Positions 51,752 to 59,887 of a stretch of DNA of 64,000 nucleotides are shown here, piece after piece (position 1 is the stretch's first letter; every line of letters starts with the position of its first letter). The stretch spans positions 1,169,285-1,233,284 of the forward strand of contig NZ_JAKUKE010000001.1 in NCBI RefSeq assembly GCF_024197615.1, written 5' to 3'. The notes beneath the pieces were generated by a model that worked only from the letters and a program-made list of their open reading frames with translations, ran no database searches and had not been told where the DNA came from. Both the position numbers and the translations under genes were made by a program. Source of the stretch: Desulfuromonas sp. KJ2020 (GTDB lineage: Bacteria; Desulfobacterota; Desulfuromonadia; Desulfuromonadales; SZUA-540).

Positions 51752-52397
51752 AGGCTCCTGCGTGCGTGCTGGCAAAGACGTTGGCATAGGACGAAATGAG
51801 CTGCTCTTCGACCTCGGTCAAGGCGATTCGGCGGCCAAGCAGTTCCTCCAGCGAGGTCATGGCCACTCCCGTGAGCCCGCAGGGGACGATGTGGGCGAAC
51901 CCGGCGGTCTGGTCGCTGACATTGAGGGCGAAGCCGTGCCAGGTCACCCACTGGCGTACGCCGACGCCGATGGAGGCGATTTTCTCTTCGCCGACCCAGA
52001 CCCCCGTCTTCCCTTCAATTCGCCGGCCAGCGATGCGGAAGGCAGCCAGGGTGCTGATCAGCACCTCTTCGAGCCTTCGCAGATAGAGGTGCAGATCCCG
52101 GTTGAGGCACTGCAGATCGACGATGGGATAGCCGATGAGCTGCCCCGGGCCGTGGTAGGTGACGTCGCCGCCGCGTGCGGTGTGAATCACCTCGAGACCC
52201 AGGCGTTCCAGTTCGGCGCTGGCGGTCAGCAGGTGGGCGTCCTGGCCGCGCCGACCCAGGGTAATGACCGGCGGATGTTCGAGCAGCAGCAGGATATCCT
52301 CCCGCCCCTTTCGACGGGCGAGCAGGAGCTGCTCCTGAAAAGCGAGGCCCTGGCGGTAGCTGACCCGCCCGGGCCTCAGGGTACAGAATCGTCTCAT
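51735..52397 (-). CDS. lipB: Lipoyl(octanoyl) transferase
   Basis: Transfers octanoate from acyl carrier protein to lipoyl domains, the step before LipA. 220 residues from ATG 52397 (a TTG directly upstream is possible). Family motifs: RGGDVTYHGPGQLIGYP (about 75-91), KIASIGVGVRQWVTWHGFALNV with the catalytic Lys, and the catalytic Cys in IVPCGL near 170. Translationally coupled to lipA by a 17-nt overlap. Confidence 0.94.
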   Translation of the reverse strand: MRRFCTLRPGRVSYRQGLAFQEQLLLARRKGREDILLLLEHPPVITLGRRGQDAHLLTASAELERLGLEVIHTARGGDVTYHGPGQLIGYPIVDLQCLNRDLHLYLRRLEEVLISTLAAFRIAGRRIEGKTGVWVGEEKIASIGVGVRQWVTWHGFALNVSDQTAGFAHIVPCGLTGVAMTSLEELLGRRIALTEVEEQLISSYANVFASTHAGAYEATT

Positions 52398-52424
52398 CAA
52401 GAAAGACGCGGAGCGATAAGGGTT

Positions 52425-52583
52425 TCAGGCTTTCTCAAAACTGGCTTTGCCGGCCCCGCAATCGGGACAGACCCAGTCGTCGGGCAGATCGGCGAAAGAA
52501 GTGCCGGCGCTTATTCCCGCCTCCGGGTCGCCCAGGGCGGGATCATAGACATAGCCGCAGATGGTGCAGACGTATTTATCCAT
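52425..52583 (-). CDS. Rubredoxin (second of a tandem pair)
   Basis: A 52-residue one-iron electron carrier. [20 protein letters not shown] begins with the first CxxC (C6, C9) and the second is CPDCG (C39, C42). The conserved aromatic/Gly/Asp positions ([18 protein letters not shown]) are intact. Start ATG 52583, with GGAGA upstream. It lies 24 nt after the first rubredoxin gene and 27 nt before lipB. It is about two-thirds identical to its neighbour, so it is a likely tandem duplication. Confidence 0.9.
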   Translation of the reverse strand: MDKYVCTICGYVYDPALGDPEAGISAGTSFADLPDDWVCPDCGAGKASFEKA

Positions 52584-52607
52584 AGAAAAGATTCTCCGTT
52601 GGCTGGA

Positions 52608-52766
52608 TCACATTTTTTCAAATTCGGACTTGTCAGCGCCGCACAGGGGACAGACCCAATCCTCCGGCAGTTCTTCAAAAGGGGTGCCCGGCTCGACGCC
52701 GTTTTCCGGATCGCCGGCAGCGGGATCATAGATGTAATCACAGATGAGGCAACGGTATTTGTCCAT
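52608..52766 (-). CDS. Rubredoxin (first of a tandem pair)
   Basis: A 52-residue rubredoxin: [20 protein letters not shown], iron ligands C6, C9, C39 and C42 (CPLCG). The first CxxC is followed by Asp (CLICD) rather than the usual Gly, which may shift the redox potential. Start ATG 52766 with GGA upstream. First gene of the operon, with a promoter at 52826-52853. Rubredoxins serve oxygen and peroxide reduction in anaerobes; partner unknown. Confidence 0.92.
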   Translation of the reverse strand: MDKYRCLICDYIYDPAAGDPENGVEPGTPFEELPEDWVCPLCGADKSEFEKM

Positions 52767-52825
52767 AAGGCAGTCCTCCGAAACAAAGGCTTTGGTTGAC
52801 AATCCGGGCGAAAGAAACTCGTTTC

Positions 52826-52853
52826 ATTCTAGACGAAATCCCTGTCTTGACAA
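52826..52853 (-). promoter_or_regulatory. Promoter of the rubredoxin-lip-trxB operon
   Basis: On the - strand TTGTCA (52853-52848), 16-nt spacer, TAGAAT (52831-52826), about 60 nt before the first rubredoxin and directly after the gltB stop. Confidence 0.6.
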
Positions 52854-52858
52854 GGGGG

Positions 52859-55800
52859 TTATTCCGTCATGGTCGCCGGGCGCACCGGCGTGCCCTCCGG
52901 CACGATCTTGACGAAGCGGGTGCGGCAGTGGGAAACAACGCGGCTCACCCAGTCGGCCTCCTCCAGCTGGTCCGAGTGGAGCAGTTCGCGGTGATACTGC
53001 ATGAGCAGTTCGTTGATGTTGTTGACGTCCTCTTCTTCGAGGCTGCGAATTTCCACGCCGGAGCCTTGGGCCAGCCGCCGTCGCAGCGCCTCGCGGGTCA
53101 TGCCCTTTTCGGCGTCGAGATGGCAGTAGACGACGCCGCCAGTCATGCCCGAACAGATCCAGGGGCCGGGGTCGCCGAGCACGACGACGCGGCCAGCTGT
53201 CATGTATTCGAAGGCGAATCCCTTGAGGTTGGCCCGACCGGCGATATTGCCGGCACTGTCCTCGAGGGGGCGGCGAATGCGGCCGCCGAGGACCACATCG
53301 GCCCCCGACAGGCGGATGCAGGCCCGGCTGTCGGCGTCCCCCTGGATGAGGAAGGTGCCGCCGAGGGCGCCGTAGGCCAAACCTTTGCCGACGGAGCCGC
53401 CGACGCGGAGGCCGTTGCGGTTCTCCCCTTTCAGAATGACGATCTTGCCGCCGCGAGCCGATTTGCCCAGACCGTCCTGGGCGCCTCCCTCGACCCGGTA
53501 GTTGATGCGCGGAATGTTGAAAGCGGCCAGCCCGTTGCCGGGGATGGAGTCGCGGCGAAAGTGGAGAAGGACTTCCTTCTCTGGGCCGTAGCGGTCATCG
53601 GCTGTCCCCCGGGCCATGGCGCCAGCCAGATAGGTGCCCAGGGCCCGGTCCGAGCTGCTAGCGCTGTCGTCATTGTAGCGGACCCGGTTTTCGCCCTCGT
53701 CGAACGCCTTGGTGACCAGGGAGGCGATGAGGGAGGTCAGGTAGTTGAGGGGCTTGCGGATGATGCGCACCTTGTTGAGCACAGCCGGGGTGGGATCGCT
53801 GGGGTTCGGCGCCAGCAGCGCCTCGAGGTCGAGCCGGTCCTGCCCCCGGTTCTGTGCCAACAGCTCCGCCCGGCCGACCAGATCCTGGGTGCGGCGGAAA
53901 CCGAGCTTGGCGGTAATGGTCTTGATCTCCTGGCCGAGGGCGCGGAAGAACGTGGTTTCGTAGATGATGCCGTTTTCCAGCACACGGGGAACAAAACGTT
54001 TGAGACCTCGCTGTTCGGCTTCCGCGGCGGTCTCGATCTGGGTGGCGATGCCGACATGGCAGGTGTCGAGATGGCAGCCCCTGCAGGTGGTGCAGCCGAT
54101 GACCACCATGGCCAGGGTGCCGAAGCCCACCCGGTTGGCTCCCAGGAGCATGAGCTTGACCACGTCGCGTCCGGTGCGGGCGCCGCCGTCTACCCAGATC
54201 TCCAGGCGGTCTCGCATGCCGGCGCTCACCAGGGCCCGATGGGCTTCGCGGACACCGATCTCCGCCGGTAGGCCGACGAACTTGATGGCGTGCTTGCGGG
54301 CCGCACCGGTGCCGCCGCTGTAGCCGCTGACGGTGAGGATATCGGCACCGGCTTTGGCGACGCCCATGGCGATGGTGCCGATACCGGCCACGGCGGGGAC
54401 CTTGACCGAAATGCGGGCCCGCGGATTGGCGGTACGCAGTTCTTCGATGATCTGGGCCAGATCTTCAATGGAATAGATATCGTGATTGTTGGAGGGCGAG
54501 ATCAGGGCCACTCCCGGGGTGGCATTGCGGGCGGCGGCGATTTTGGCCGTGACCTTGAAACCGGGTAAATGGCCCCCTTCGCCGGGTTTGGCTCCCTGTC
54601 CCACCTTGATTTCGAGGAAGTCGGCGGAATTGAGCAGATCCATGTGGACGCCGAAACGGCCCGAGGCGATCTGCTGGCCGCGATTAGCGCGGTAGCGCCC
54701 CAGCATGTCGGCGATTTCGCCGCCTTCGCCATTCATGCAGATGATGTTGAGACGTTTGGCGGCTTCAGCGTAGATGCGGAAGGGGGTCTCCCCTTGAGAA
54801 CCGAAACTCATGGCGGAGATGAGGATAGGCAGGTCATGGTTGCCGACAGTCGCGTCAACCTCTTCGGGGTCGACGGTCAGTTCCGGCGTAAAGCGAAAAT
54901 CGACGAGATGGCGGATGGCCAGCGGATTTTCCGTTTCCAGTTGCCGGATGAGTCGGGAGAGGTCGGCATAGCTCTCTTCCATCTTGGCGACGGCGCCGAC
55001 CATCTTCCAGATGCGCGGATAGATACGGAACTGGGCGGGCACGGGCTGTTTTTTCCGGCTGCGGGCGACCGTGCCGCGCTGCCGGTTGTCCTCTTCGAGC
55101 CTGGCCAGGGTCAGGCCGCCTCGAGCGGTACCACAAAAATCGGGGGTCTCGAAAATGGCGGCAATCTCGGGTGACAGGCCGATAGAGGCGAAATATTTGC
55201 CGTACCCGCCAATTTCGTGGGTCCCCATGGTAGAAATGACTTTTTCCAACCCTTTGCTCAAAACGTCCAGCAGGTGACCGAGGCCTTTTTCCTCCTGGGC
55301 GGCGATTTCCCACATGAGGTAGGGGCAGAGGGCGTCGGCTCCCATCCCTAGAGCCAGGATCAGGTCGTGCAGGTTGCGCAGGGCCCCGGAGCGCAGCACC
55401 AATGAGACCTGGCTGCGCAGGGAGACTCCGCCGCGGCTGCGGGTTTCCTTCAGGGCCTTGTGCAGGCTGGCAATAACGAGGTAGGGATCGAGGAAACTCC
55501 GGGTGGGGGAAAAAACCAGAGAATCGTCAATGAGCAGCAGCGTTTTGCCGCGGCTGGCGGCGGTCAGGGCTTCCTGCGCCAGGCGTGCCAGGGCTTGCTC
55601 AACCGTTTCCTCGCGCTGTAGACTGCAGGAGATGACCCGATAGCGGGGACGCTGACCGCCGAAGTGATGTAGTAGGGCCTCCAGGGTGCAGGTGCCATGG
55701 GCTTTGGCCGCGTCTTCGTCGGCAGCGGTTGGCGCCTGCCGGCCCCCGCCCGTCAATAGAGGCGAGTCCAGTTCAACCACCGGCTGTTTGCGGCCGCCCA

Positions 55801-57397
55801 GGCGCGGACGCGGGCCGAGGTAGACCCGGGTGGAGAAGTGCTCGGACTCCCGCTCCCGGTCAATGGCTGGATTGGTGACCACGGCCACCTGCTCCTTGAA
55901 ATAGTCCGAAAGATTCTGGCGCCCGCTGGCCAGAGCCGCCAGGGGGCCGTCATAACCGAGGGAGGCGATGGGATCCTGACCGCTGCGGGCCATGTCCTCC
56001 AGGTTGCGCAGGTCGCTCTTCTTCCAGGCGAGCGCGGTAAGCAGGTTCTCCTGCACGAAGGAGCGACTGCGGGCGAAGGAGGCGGCCTCTTTCACCGGTG
56101 CGGGCTTAAGATCCCGGGCGCGGGTCAGCAGCTGCCCATGCTCCTGCAGCCGGGTTCTGCGGCTGAAGAGCCGGTGGACCTCCTGCCGCAGGGCATCGTG
56201 TTCCAGCAGTTCGACCTGTTGCCCGACCTTGACCCGGAGGGCGACTTTTTCGCCGGGAGCGAGCACTTTGGGGTCGGAGAGGATCTCCTCCTGCGGCACC
56301 ACGCCCACCTCGGAAGAGACAAAGTATTCCTTCTCGGTCTCCCCCACCCACAGGGGGCGCAGGCCCATGGCGTCGACGCTGAAGACGCAGCTGTCCTGAT
56401 GACGGGCGATGATGGCGGCGGGTCCCTGGGCGCTGGCGGTGAGCAGGCGCCGAAAGACCCGATACATGTCCTGCAGGGGCGCAGGCAGCGTCTCCATGAT
56501 GCTGAAGATCGGCGGAAAGACCATCTCCATGGCCTCGGCCAGGGTCAGGCCGACCTGGTGAATAAGGCCCTCGAGGAGGCGGTTGAGGTCCTGGGAGTCG
56601 CTGCCTCCCGGCGGCAGGGGAATGCCGAGGATAGCAGCCTCTTCGCGCAGGCGGGCGATGGTGTTGATCTCGCCGTTGTGGCCGAGCAGGCTGAACGGCT
56701 GGGCCCGCAGTACCGTCGGCAGGGTGTTGGTGGAAAAACGGCTGTGCCCGATGGTGACCGCCGACAGAAAATCGCGGCGTTTGAGTTCCGGGTAGTAGCG
56801 CGACAGGATTTCCGGGGCGCCGTGCACCTTGTAGGAAGCAACCTGGGTGGAGAGGGAGGCGACATGCACCGGAAAGCGCGCCTCGATGTCGGCGTGCAGC
56901 CGGTAGAGGGTCGCTGGCGCTTTGTTGGGCTGAGGCAGCAGCAGCGCCACCTGCCAGAAACGGGGTTCGGTGCGCCGTGCCATGGCCGAGAGCAGCTCGT
57001 TGCGCACCGGCCCGGGCCGCTCGACCAGGACCTGGGCCCCGGCCTCGCGAAAGAGCGTCAGAATTTTTTCCTGCAGCTCGGGATCGTCGGCGAGGGCCTC
57101 TTTGGGCAGGAGGAAGTGGCCGATGGCGAACCCTTTCGCGTCGACGAGGTCGCCGTTGTGGCCGGCCCCCTCCAGAATATCGCGCCAGAGACGTCGCGGC
57201 AGGTCGGTCAGGATGCCGCAGCCGTCCCCTTCGCCGCTGATCTCGCCGGCCCGGTGTCCCATCTTGATAAGCGCTTCGATGGTTCGTTGCACGTTGCCAT
57301 GGGTCGGATGCCCGGCCTTGTTGATGTAGGAAATGATGGCGCAGGCGTCCCTTTCGGGGGGCATCAGGCCGGAAGGGTCATGGCTGGCGTTTATCAT
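52859..57397 (-). CDS. gltB: Glutamate synthase, large subunit type
   Basis: 1512 residues with the complete GltB order: N-terminal class II glutaminase (about 19-400), central domain, FMN-binding synthase domain (about 800-1180; VKVPAVAGIGTIAMG, SGYSGGTGA, WVDGGARTG), the 3Fe-4S cysteines in GCTTCRGCHLDTC, and a C-terminal GXGXG beta-helix (about 1240-1450). The start at 57397 has GGGAG upstream and leaves an 18-residue propeptide before catalytic Cys19 (RDACAIISY). It makes two glutamates from glutamine and 2-oxoglutarate. No gltD subunit is adjacent, so the electron donor may be ferredoxin or a distant partner. Confidence 0.9.
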   Translation of the reverse strand: MINASHDPSGLMPPERDACAIISYINKAGHPTHGNVQRTIEALIKMGHRAGEISGEGDGCGILTDLPRRLWRDILEGAGHNGDLVDAKGFAIGHFLLPKEALADDPELQEKILTLFREAGAQVLVERPGPVRNELLSAMARRTEPRFWQVALLLPQPNKAPATLYRLHADIEARFPVHVASLSTQVASYKVHGAPEILSRYYPELKRRDFLSAVTIGHSRFSTNTLPTVLRAQPFSLLGHNGEINTIARLREEAAILGIPLPPGGSDSQDLNRLLEGLIHQVGLTLAEAMEMVFPPIFSIMETLPAPLQDMYRVFRRLLTASAQGPAAIIARHQDSCVFSVDAMGLRPLWVGETEKEYFVSSEVGVVPQEEILSDPKVLAPGEKVALRVKVGQQVELLEHDALRQEVHRLFSRRTRLQEHGQLLTRARDLKPAPVKEAASFARSRSFVQENLLTALAWKKSDLRNLEDMARSGQDPIASLGYDGPLAALASGRQNLSDYFKEQVAVVTNPAIDRERESEHFSTRVYLGPRPRLGGRKQPVVELDSPLLTGGGRQAPTAADEDAAKAHGTCTLEALLHHFGGQRPRYRVISCSLQREETVEQALARLAQEALTAASRGKTLLLIDDSLVFSPTRSFLDPYLVIASLHKALKETRSRGGVSLRSQVSLVLRSGALRNLHDLILALGMGADALCPYLMWEIAAQEEKGLGHLLDVLSKGLEKVISTMGTHEIGGYGKYFASIGLSPEIAAIFETPDFCGTARGGLTLARLEEDNRQRGTVARSRKKQPVPAQFRIYPRIWKMVGAVAKMEESYADLSRLIRQLETENPLAIRHLVDFRFTPELTVDPEEVDATVGNHDLPILISAMSFGSQGETPFRIYAEAAKRLNIICMNGEGGEIADMLGRYRANRGQQIASGRFGVHMDLLNSADFLEIKVGQGAKPGEGGHLPGFKVTAKIAAARNATPGVALISPSNNHDIYSIEDLAQIIEELRTANPRARISVKVPAVAGIGTIAMGVAKAGADILTVSGYSGGTGAARKHAIKFVGLPAEIGVREAHRALVSAGMRDRLEIWVDGGARTGRDVVKLMLLGANRVGFGTLAMVVIGCTTCRGCHLDTCHVGIATQIETAAEAEQRGLKRFVPRVLENGIIYETTFFRALGQEIKTITAKLGFRRTQDLVGRAELLAQNRGQDRLDLEALLAPNPSDPTPAVLNKVRIIRKPLNYLTSLIASLVTKAFDEGENRVRYNDDSASSSDRALGTYLAGAMARGTADDRYGPEKEVLLHFRRDSIPGNGLAAFNIPRINYRVEGGAQDGLGKSARGGKIVILKGENRNGLRVGGSVGKGLAYGALGGTFLIQGDADSRACIRLSGADVVLGGRIRRPLEDSAGNIAGRANLKGFAFEYMTAGRVVVLGDPGPWICSGMTGGVVYCHLDAEKGMTREALRRRLAQGSGVEIRSLEEEDVNNINELLMQYHRELLHSDQLEEADWVSRVVSHCRTRFVKIVPEGTPVRPATMTE

Positions 57398-57439
57398 GGG
57401 GACTCCCTTCAACTCGGGTGCCGGGTCAACAGGCAGCCG

Positions 57440-57467
57440 AAAAAAAGCGGGCACCGCCGGTGCCCGC
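57440..57467 (-). terminator. Terminator after elbB
   Basis: GCGGGCACC pairs perfectly with GGTGCCCGC around a 3-nt loop. On the - strand it is followed by T7. It separates elbB from gltB. Confidence 0.92.
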
Positions 57468-57504
57468 CCGGAACGGATCGGGGGGAAAGGTCAAGGCGGC
57501 CGGC

Positions 57505-58167
57505 TCAGATCATGTCGATAAGGGTCTTGATCGTTTTTTCAATCCCGTCTGCCGCTTCACTGATGCGCTCTGCCAGCATGTAGGCCGGCGTGGTGATGAT
57601 TTTGTTTTTCTGGTCAATAACGATTTCCCGTACGGGACAGGTCACATGCTTGCCCCCCATGGTCTCAAGCGCCTGGGCGGTTCCCTGGTCGCTGCCGATG
57701 GTGATTTCGGGGGCAAGACGGTCTTCGCCGAGAACCTTGGCGATAAGGGCCGGGGCAATGCAGATGGCCGCCAGAGGTTTTTTCGCCTGGACGATTTCTC
57801 GCATCAGCCGCGCTACGTCGGGGTTGACAGTGCAGTCGGGGCCCTTGACGGCAAAATCACACAGGTTCTTCGCTGCGCCGAAACCGCCGGGGAGGACGAG
57901 GGCGTCGATGTCCGCGGCCTTCACATCCTTCAGGTTCTTGATTTTGCCCCGGGCGATGCGGGCGGCCTCCTGCAGGACATTGCGCTGCTCGCCAGCGACG
58001 GGTTCGCCGGTAAGGTGATTGATGACATGCATCTGAGGGATGTCGGGGGCCATGCACACCGCTTCGGCTCCGGACCGGTCGATGGCCAGCAGGGTGAGGA
58101 CGGTTTCATAAATCTCGCTGCCGTCATAGACACCGCAGCCGGAAAGAATGACGCCAATTTTAGCCAT
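57505..58167 (-). CDS. elbB: Isoprenoid biosynthesis glyoxalase ElbB (DJ-1/PfpI-like)
   Basis: A 220-residue class I glutamine amidotransferase-like (DJ-1/PfpI superfamily) protein. ElbB features: IGVILSGCGVYDGSEIYETV at the start, MHVINHLTGEP (about 45-55), VLPGGFGAAKNLCDFA, and nucleophile elbow AAICIAPALIAKV (Cys near 133). It is reported as a glyoxalase linked to isoprenoid output in E. coli. Start at 58167 with AAGGAGG at good spacing. Own promoter and terminator. Confidence 0.92.
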   Translation of the reverse strand: MAKIGVILSGCGVYDGSEIYETVLTLLAIDRSGAEAVCMAPDIPQMHVINHLTGEPVAGEQRNVLQEAARIARGKIKNLKDVKAADIDALVLPGGFGAAKNLCDFAVKGPDCTVNPDVARLMREIVQAKKPLAAICIAPALIAKVLGEDRLAPEITIGSDQGTAQALETMGGKHVTCPVREIVIDQKNKIITTPAYMLAERISEAADGIEKTIKTLIDMI

Positions 58168-58259
58168 GGGACACCTCCTTGGTATGAACAGGTTCACTGA
58201 TAAGCAGTAAATGCGGGGCAGGCCGCTGACTCTGGATTTTTAATCGGGCCTGACTTGAA

Positions 58260-58287
58260 AGCGTAGAAAATATCCGCCGTTTGTCAA
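58260..58287 (-). promoter_or_regulatory. Promoter of elbB
   Basis: On the - strand TTGACA (58287-58282), 16-nt spacer, TACGCT (58265-58260), about 95 nt before the elbB start. Confidence 0.5.
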
Positions 58288-58321
58288 GTTGCCTGCTTGC
58301 GAAATCGGTTCGGCGGCCCGG

Positions 58322-58915
58322 TCAGCTTCTGGAATAGAGCACGGCCACGGCCCGGGTGGGAAGATCGGTGGTGGCGATGTAACCGTGGGGTTCGGAAGAG
58401 TCGTAGTAAACTGAGTCGCCGGGGTTAAGTTGCATGACCTGGTCGCCGTAGCGGAATTCCAGCTGTCCCTCCAGCAGGAACAAAAACTCTTCACCATCGT
58501 GGCTGACCTGCAGATCGTCTCGCCACTGCCGGGCTTCAAATTCGACCACGAAGGGCTCCAGGTGTCGATTTTTTTTTCCGTAAGCGAGGGAATGATAGCT
58601 GTAGGGAGGGAGTGAGTCGCCCTGCTTGCCCCACTGCCGCAGCTGACGGCTTTCGCCCGCCCGGACAAGGATGCACTTCTCTGAATCGCTCTCTTCCTGA
58701 AAAAAGGTATGGAGTTCCACCTTGAAGGCTTTGGAGATGCGCAGCAGCGTGGCTAGCGGCGGAATGACCTGCTCGTTTTCAATCTGGGAAAGCAGGGGCT
58801 TGGACAGCCCGGTACCCTCGGCCAGATCCTGCAGGGTCATGCGGCGTTCCTGACGCATGCGGCGGATCTTCAGCCCGATCTGAAGTTCTTTTACCTCGTC
58901 CCGGATATTTTCCAT
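58322..58915 (-). CDS. XRE-family regulator with C-terminal cupin sensor domain
   Basis: A 197-residue transcription factor: N-terminal helix-turn-helix (about 13-70, IGLKIRRMRQERRMTLQDLAEGTGLSKPLLSQIENE) and C-terminal cupin_2 barrel (about 110-192) with HDGEEFLFLLEG and LNPGDSVYYDSSEPHGYI, including potential metal ligands. Such proteins sense small molecules such as polyamines or amino acids. ATG with no strong Shine-Dalgarno. Divergent from the HAD phosphatase gene; target unknown. Confidence 0.88.
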   Translation of the reverse strand: MENIRDEVKELQIGLKIRRMRQERRMTLQDLAEGTGLSKPLLSQIENEQVIPPLATLLRISKAFKVELHTFFQEESDSEKCILVRAGESRQLRQWGKQGDSLPPYSYHSLAYGKKNRHLEPFVVEFEARQWRDDLQVSHDGEEFLFLLEGQLEFRYGDQVMQLNPGDSVYYDSSEPHGYIATTDLPTRAVAVLYSRS

Positions 58916-58946
58916 AGAGCAGTTTACCTCACTGTTTTTGCTCAGA

Positions 58947-58976
58947 TTTTTACCCCCGGATTCCCGCTCAAGTCAA
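58947..58976 (-). promoter_or_regulatory. Promoter of the XRE-cupin regulator gene
   Basis: On the - strand TTGACT (58976-58971), 18-nt spacer, TAAAAA (58952-58947), about 30 nt before the ATG. Confidence 0.5.
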
Positions 58977-59062
58977 GGTATTTGTCATGCCGACACCAGC
59001 GAGGGGCACGCAGGAACATAAACTCTTACGGCCGCAGGGCCATTTATGTTACCCTTGGCGGT

Positions 59063-59845
59063 ATGAAAATGTCTGGAACCCCCTGTACAGAAACCCTCTG
59101 CTCCGTGGCTGATCTCGCCGACGTCCGTGGGATATTCTTTGATCTGGATGGCACTCTGCTCGATGTGGAGATGTCTGCCTTCATCCCGGCCTACCTCAAG
59201 GGCCTGGCCGCGAGTTTCGCCGATGTGGCGCCGACGGATAAGCTGGTCGAGGTGCTGCTGGACACGACCTGGAGTCTGCTGCGTGCCGATGACGGCAGCC
59301 GTACCAACGAGGAAGCCTACCTTCTGGCCGTACAGCGGCAACTGGGCATTCCCCCCGAACTCTATCGTGATCGCCTGACCGGGTATTTTCGGAAGGGGCT
59401 GGCCCCCCTGGCAGCGCATGTGAAGCCGCTCCCCGTCGCCCGCGATATTCTGCAGGTCTGCTTTGACAAAGGGATGACGGTCGCTGTCGCCACCAATCCC
59501 GTCTTCCCCCGTCCCGTTGTAGAGGCCCGGCTGGCCTGGGGCGGGCTGCTCGGCTTCCCCTTCCGGCAGGTGACCAGCTACGAAAACAGCCGCTACTGCA
59601 AGCCCAATCCCCGCTATTTTACCACTCTTCTGGCCGAGTTGGGGCTGCAGCCCGGGGAAACGATCATGGTCGGCAATGATACGGAGCACGATCTGGCCGC
59701 CCGGCAGGCGGGGATACGCACCTTTCTGGTCGATACCTGGCTGGAAGACAGAACCCACAACGACTTTGTCACCGATTATCGCGGCAGTCACCAGGACCTG
59801 CTGGCTTTCGTGGAGGACCTGGGCGAAAAAACTGACAATAATTGA
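59063..59845 (+). CDS. HAD-superfamily hydrolase
   Basis: A 260-residue phosphatase-like protein. HAD motif I FFDLDGTLLD (about 26-35), motif II region VATNP (about 146-150), motif III Lys in RYCKPNP (about 177-183) and motif IV VGNDTEHDLAAR (about 203-214). The C1 cap is helical (about 40-110). Substrate unknown. The start at 59063 is chosen as the first ATG that gives a normal HAD N-terminus; GGCGG precedes it, and ATG 59069 is possible. Divergent from the XRE-cupin gene. Confidence 0.85.
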   Translation: MKMSGTPCTETLCSVADLADVRGIFFDLDGTLLDVEMSAFIPAYLKGLAASFADVAPTDKLVEVLLDTTWSLLRADDGSRTNEEAYLLAVQRQLGIPPELYRDRLTGYFRKGLAPLAAHVKPLPVARDILQVCFDKGMTVAVATNPVFPRPVVEARLAWGGLLGFPFRQVTSYENSRYCKPNPRYFTTLLAELGLQPGETIMVGNDTEHDLAARQAGIRTFLVDTWLEDRTHNDFVTDYRGSHQDLLAFVEDLGEKTDNN

Positions 59846-59870
59846 CAGCATACCTGATTTTAGCTAATCT
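59842..59870 (+). promoter_or_regulatory. Promoter of the HtrA protease gene
   Basis: TTGACA (59842-59847), 17-nt spacer, TAATCT (59865-59870). The -35 box overlaps the HAD stop codon. Confidence 0.5.
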
Positions 59871-59887
59871 GCCGGAGACTCCAGCCG

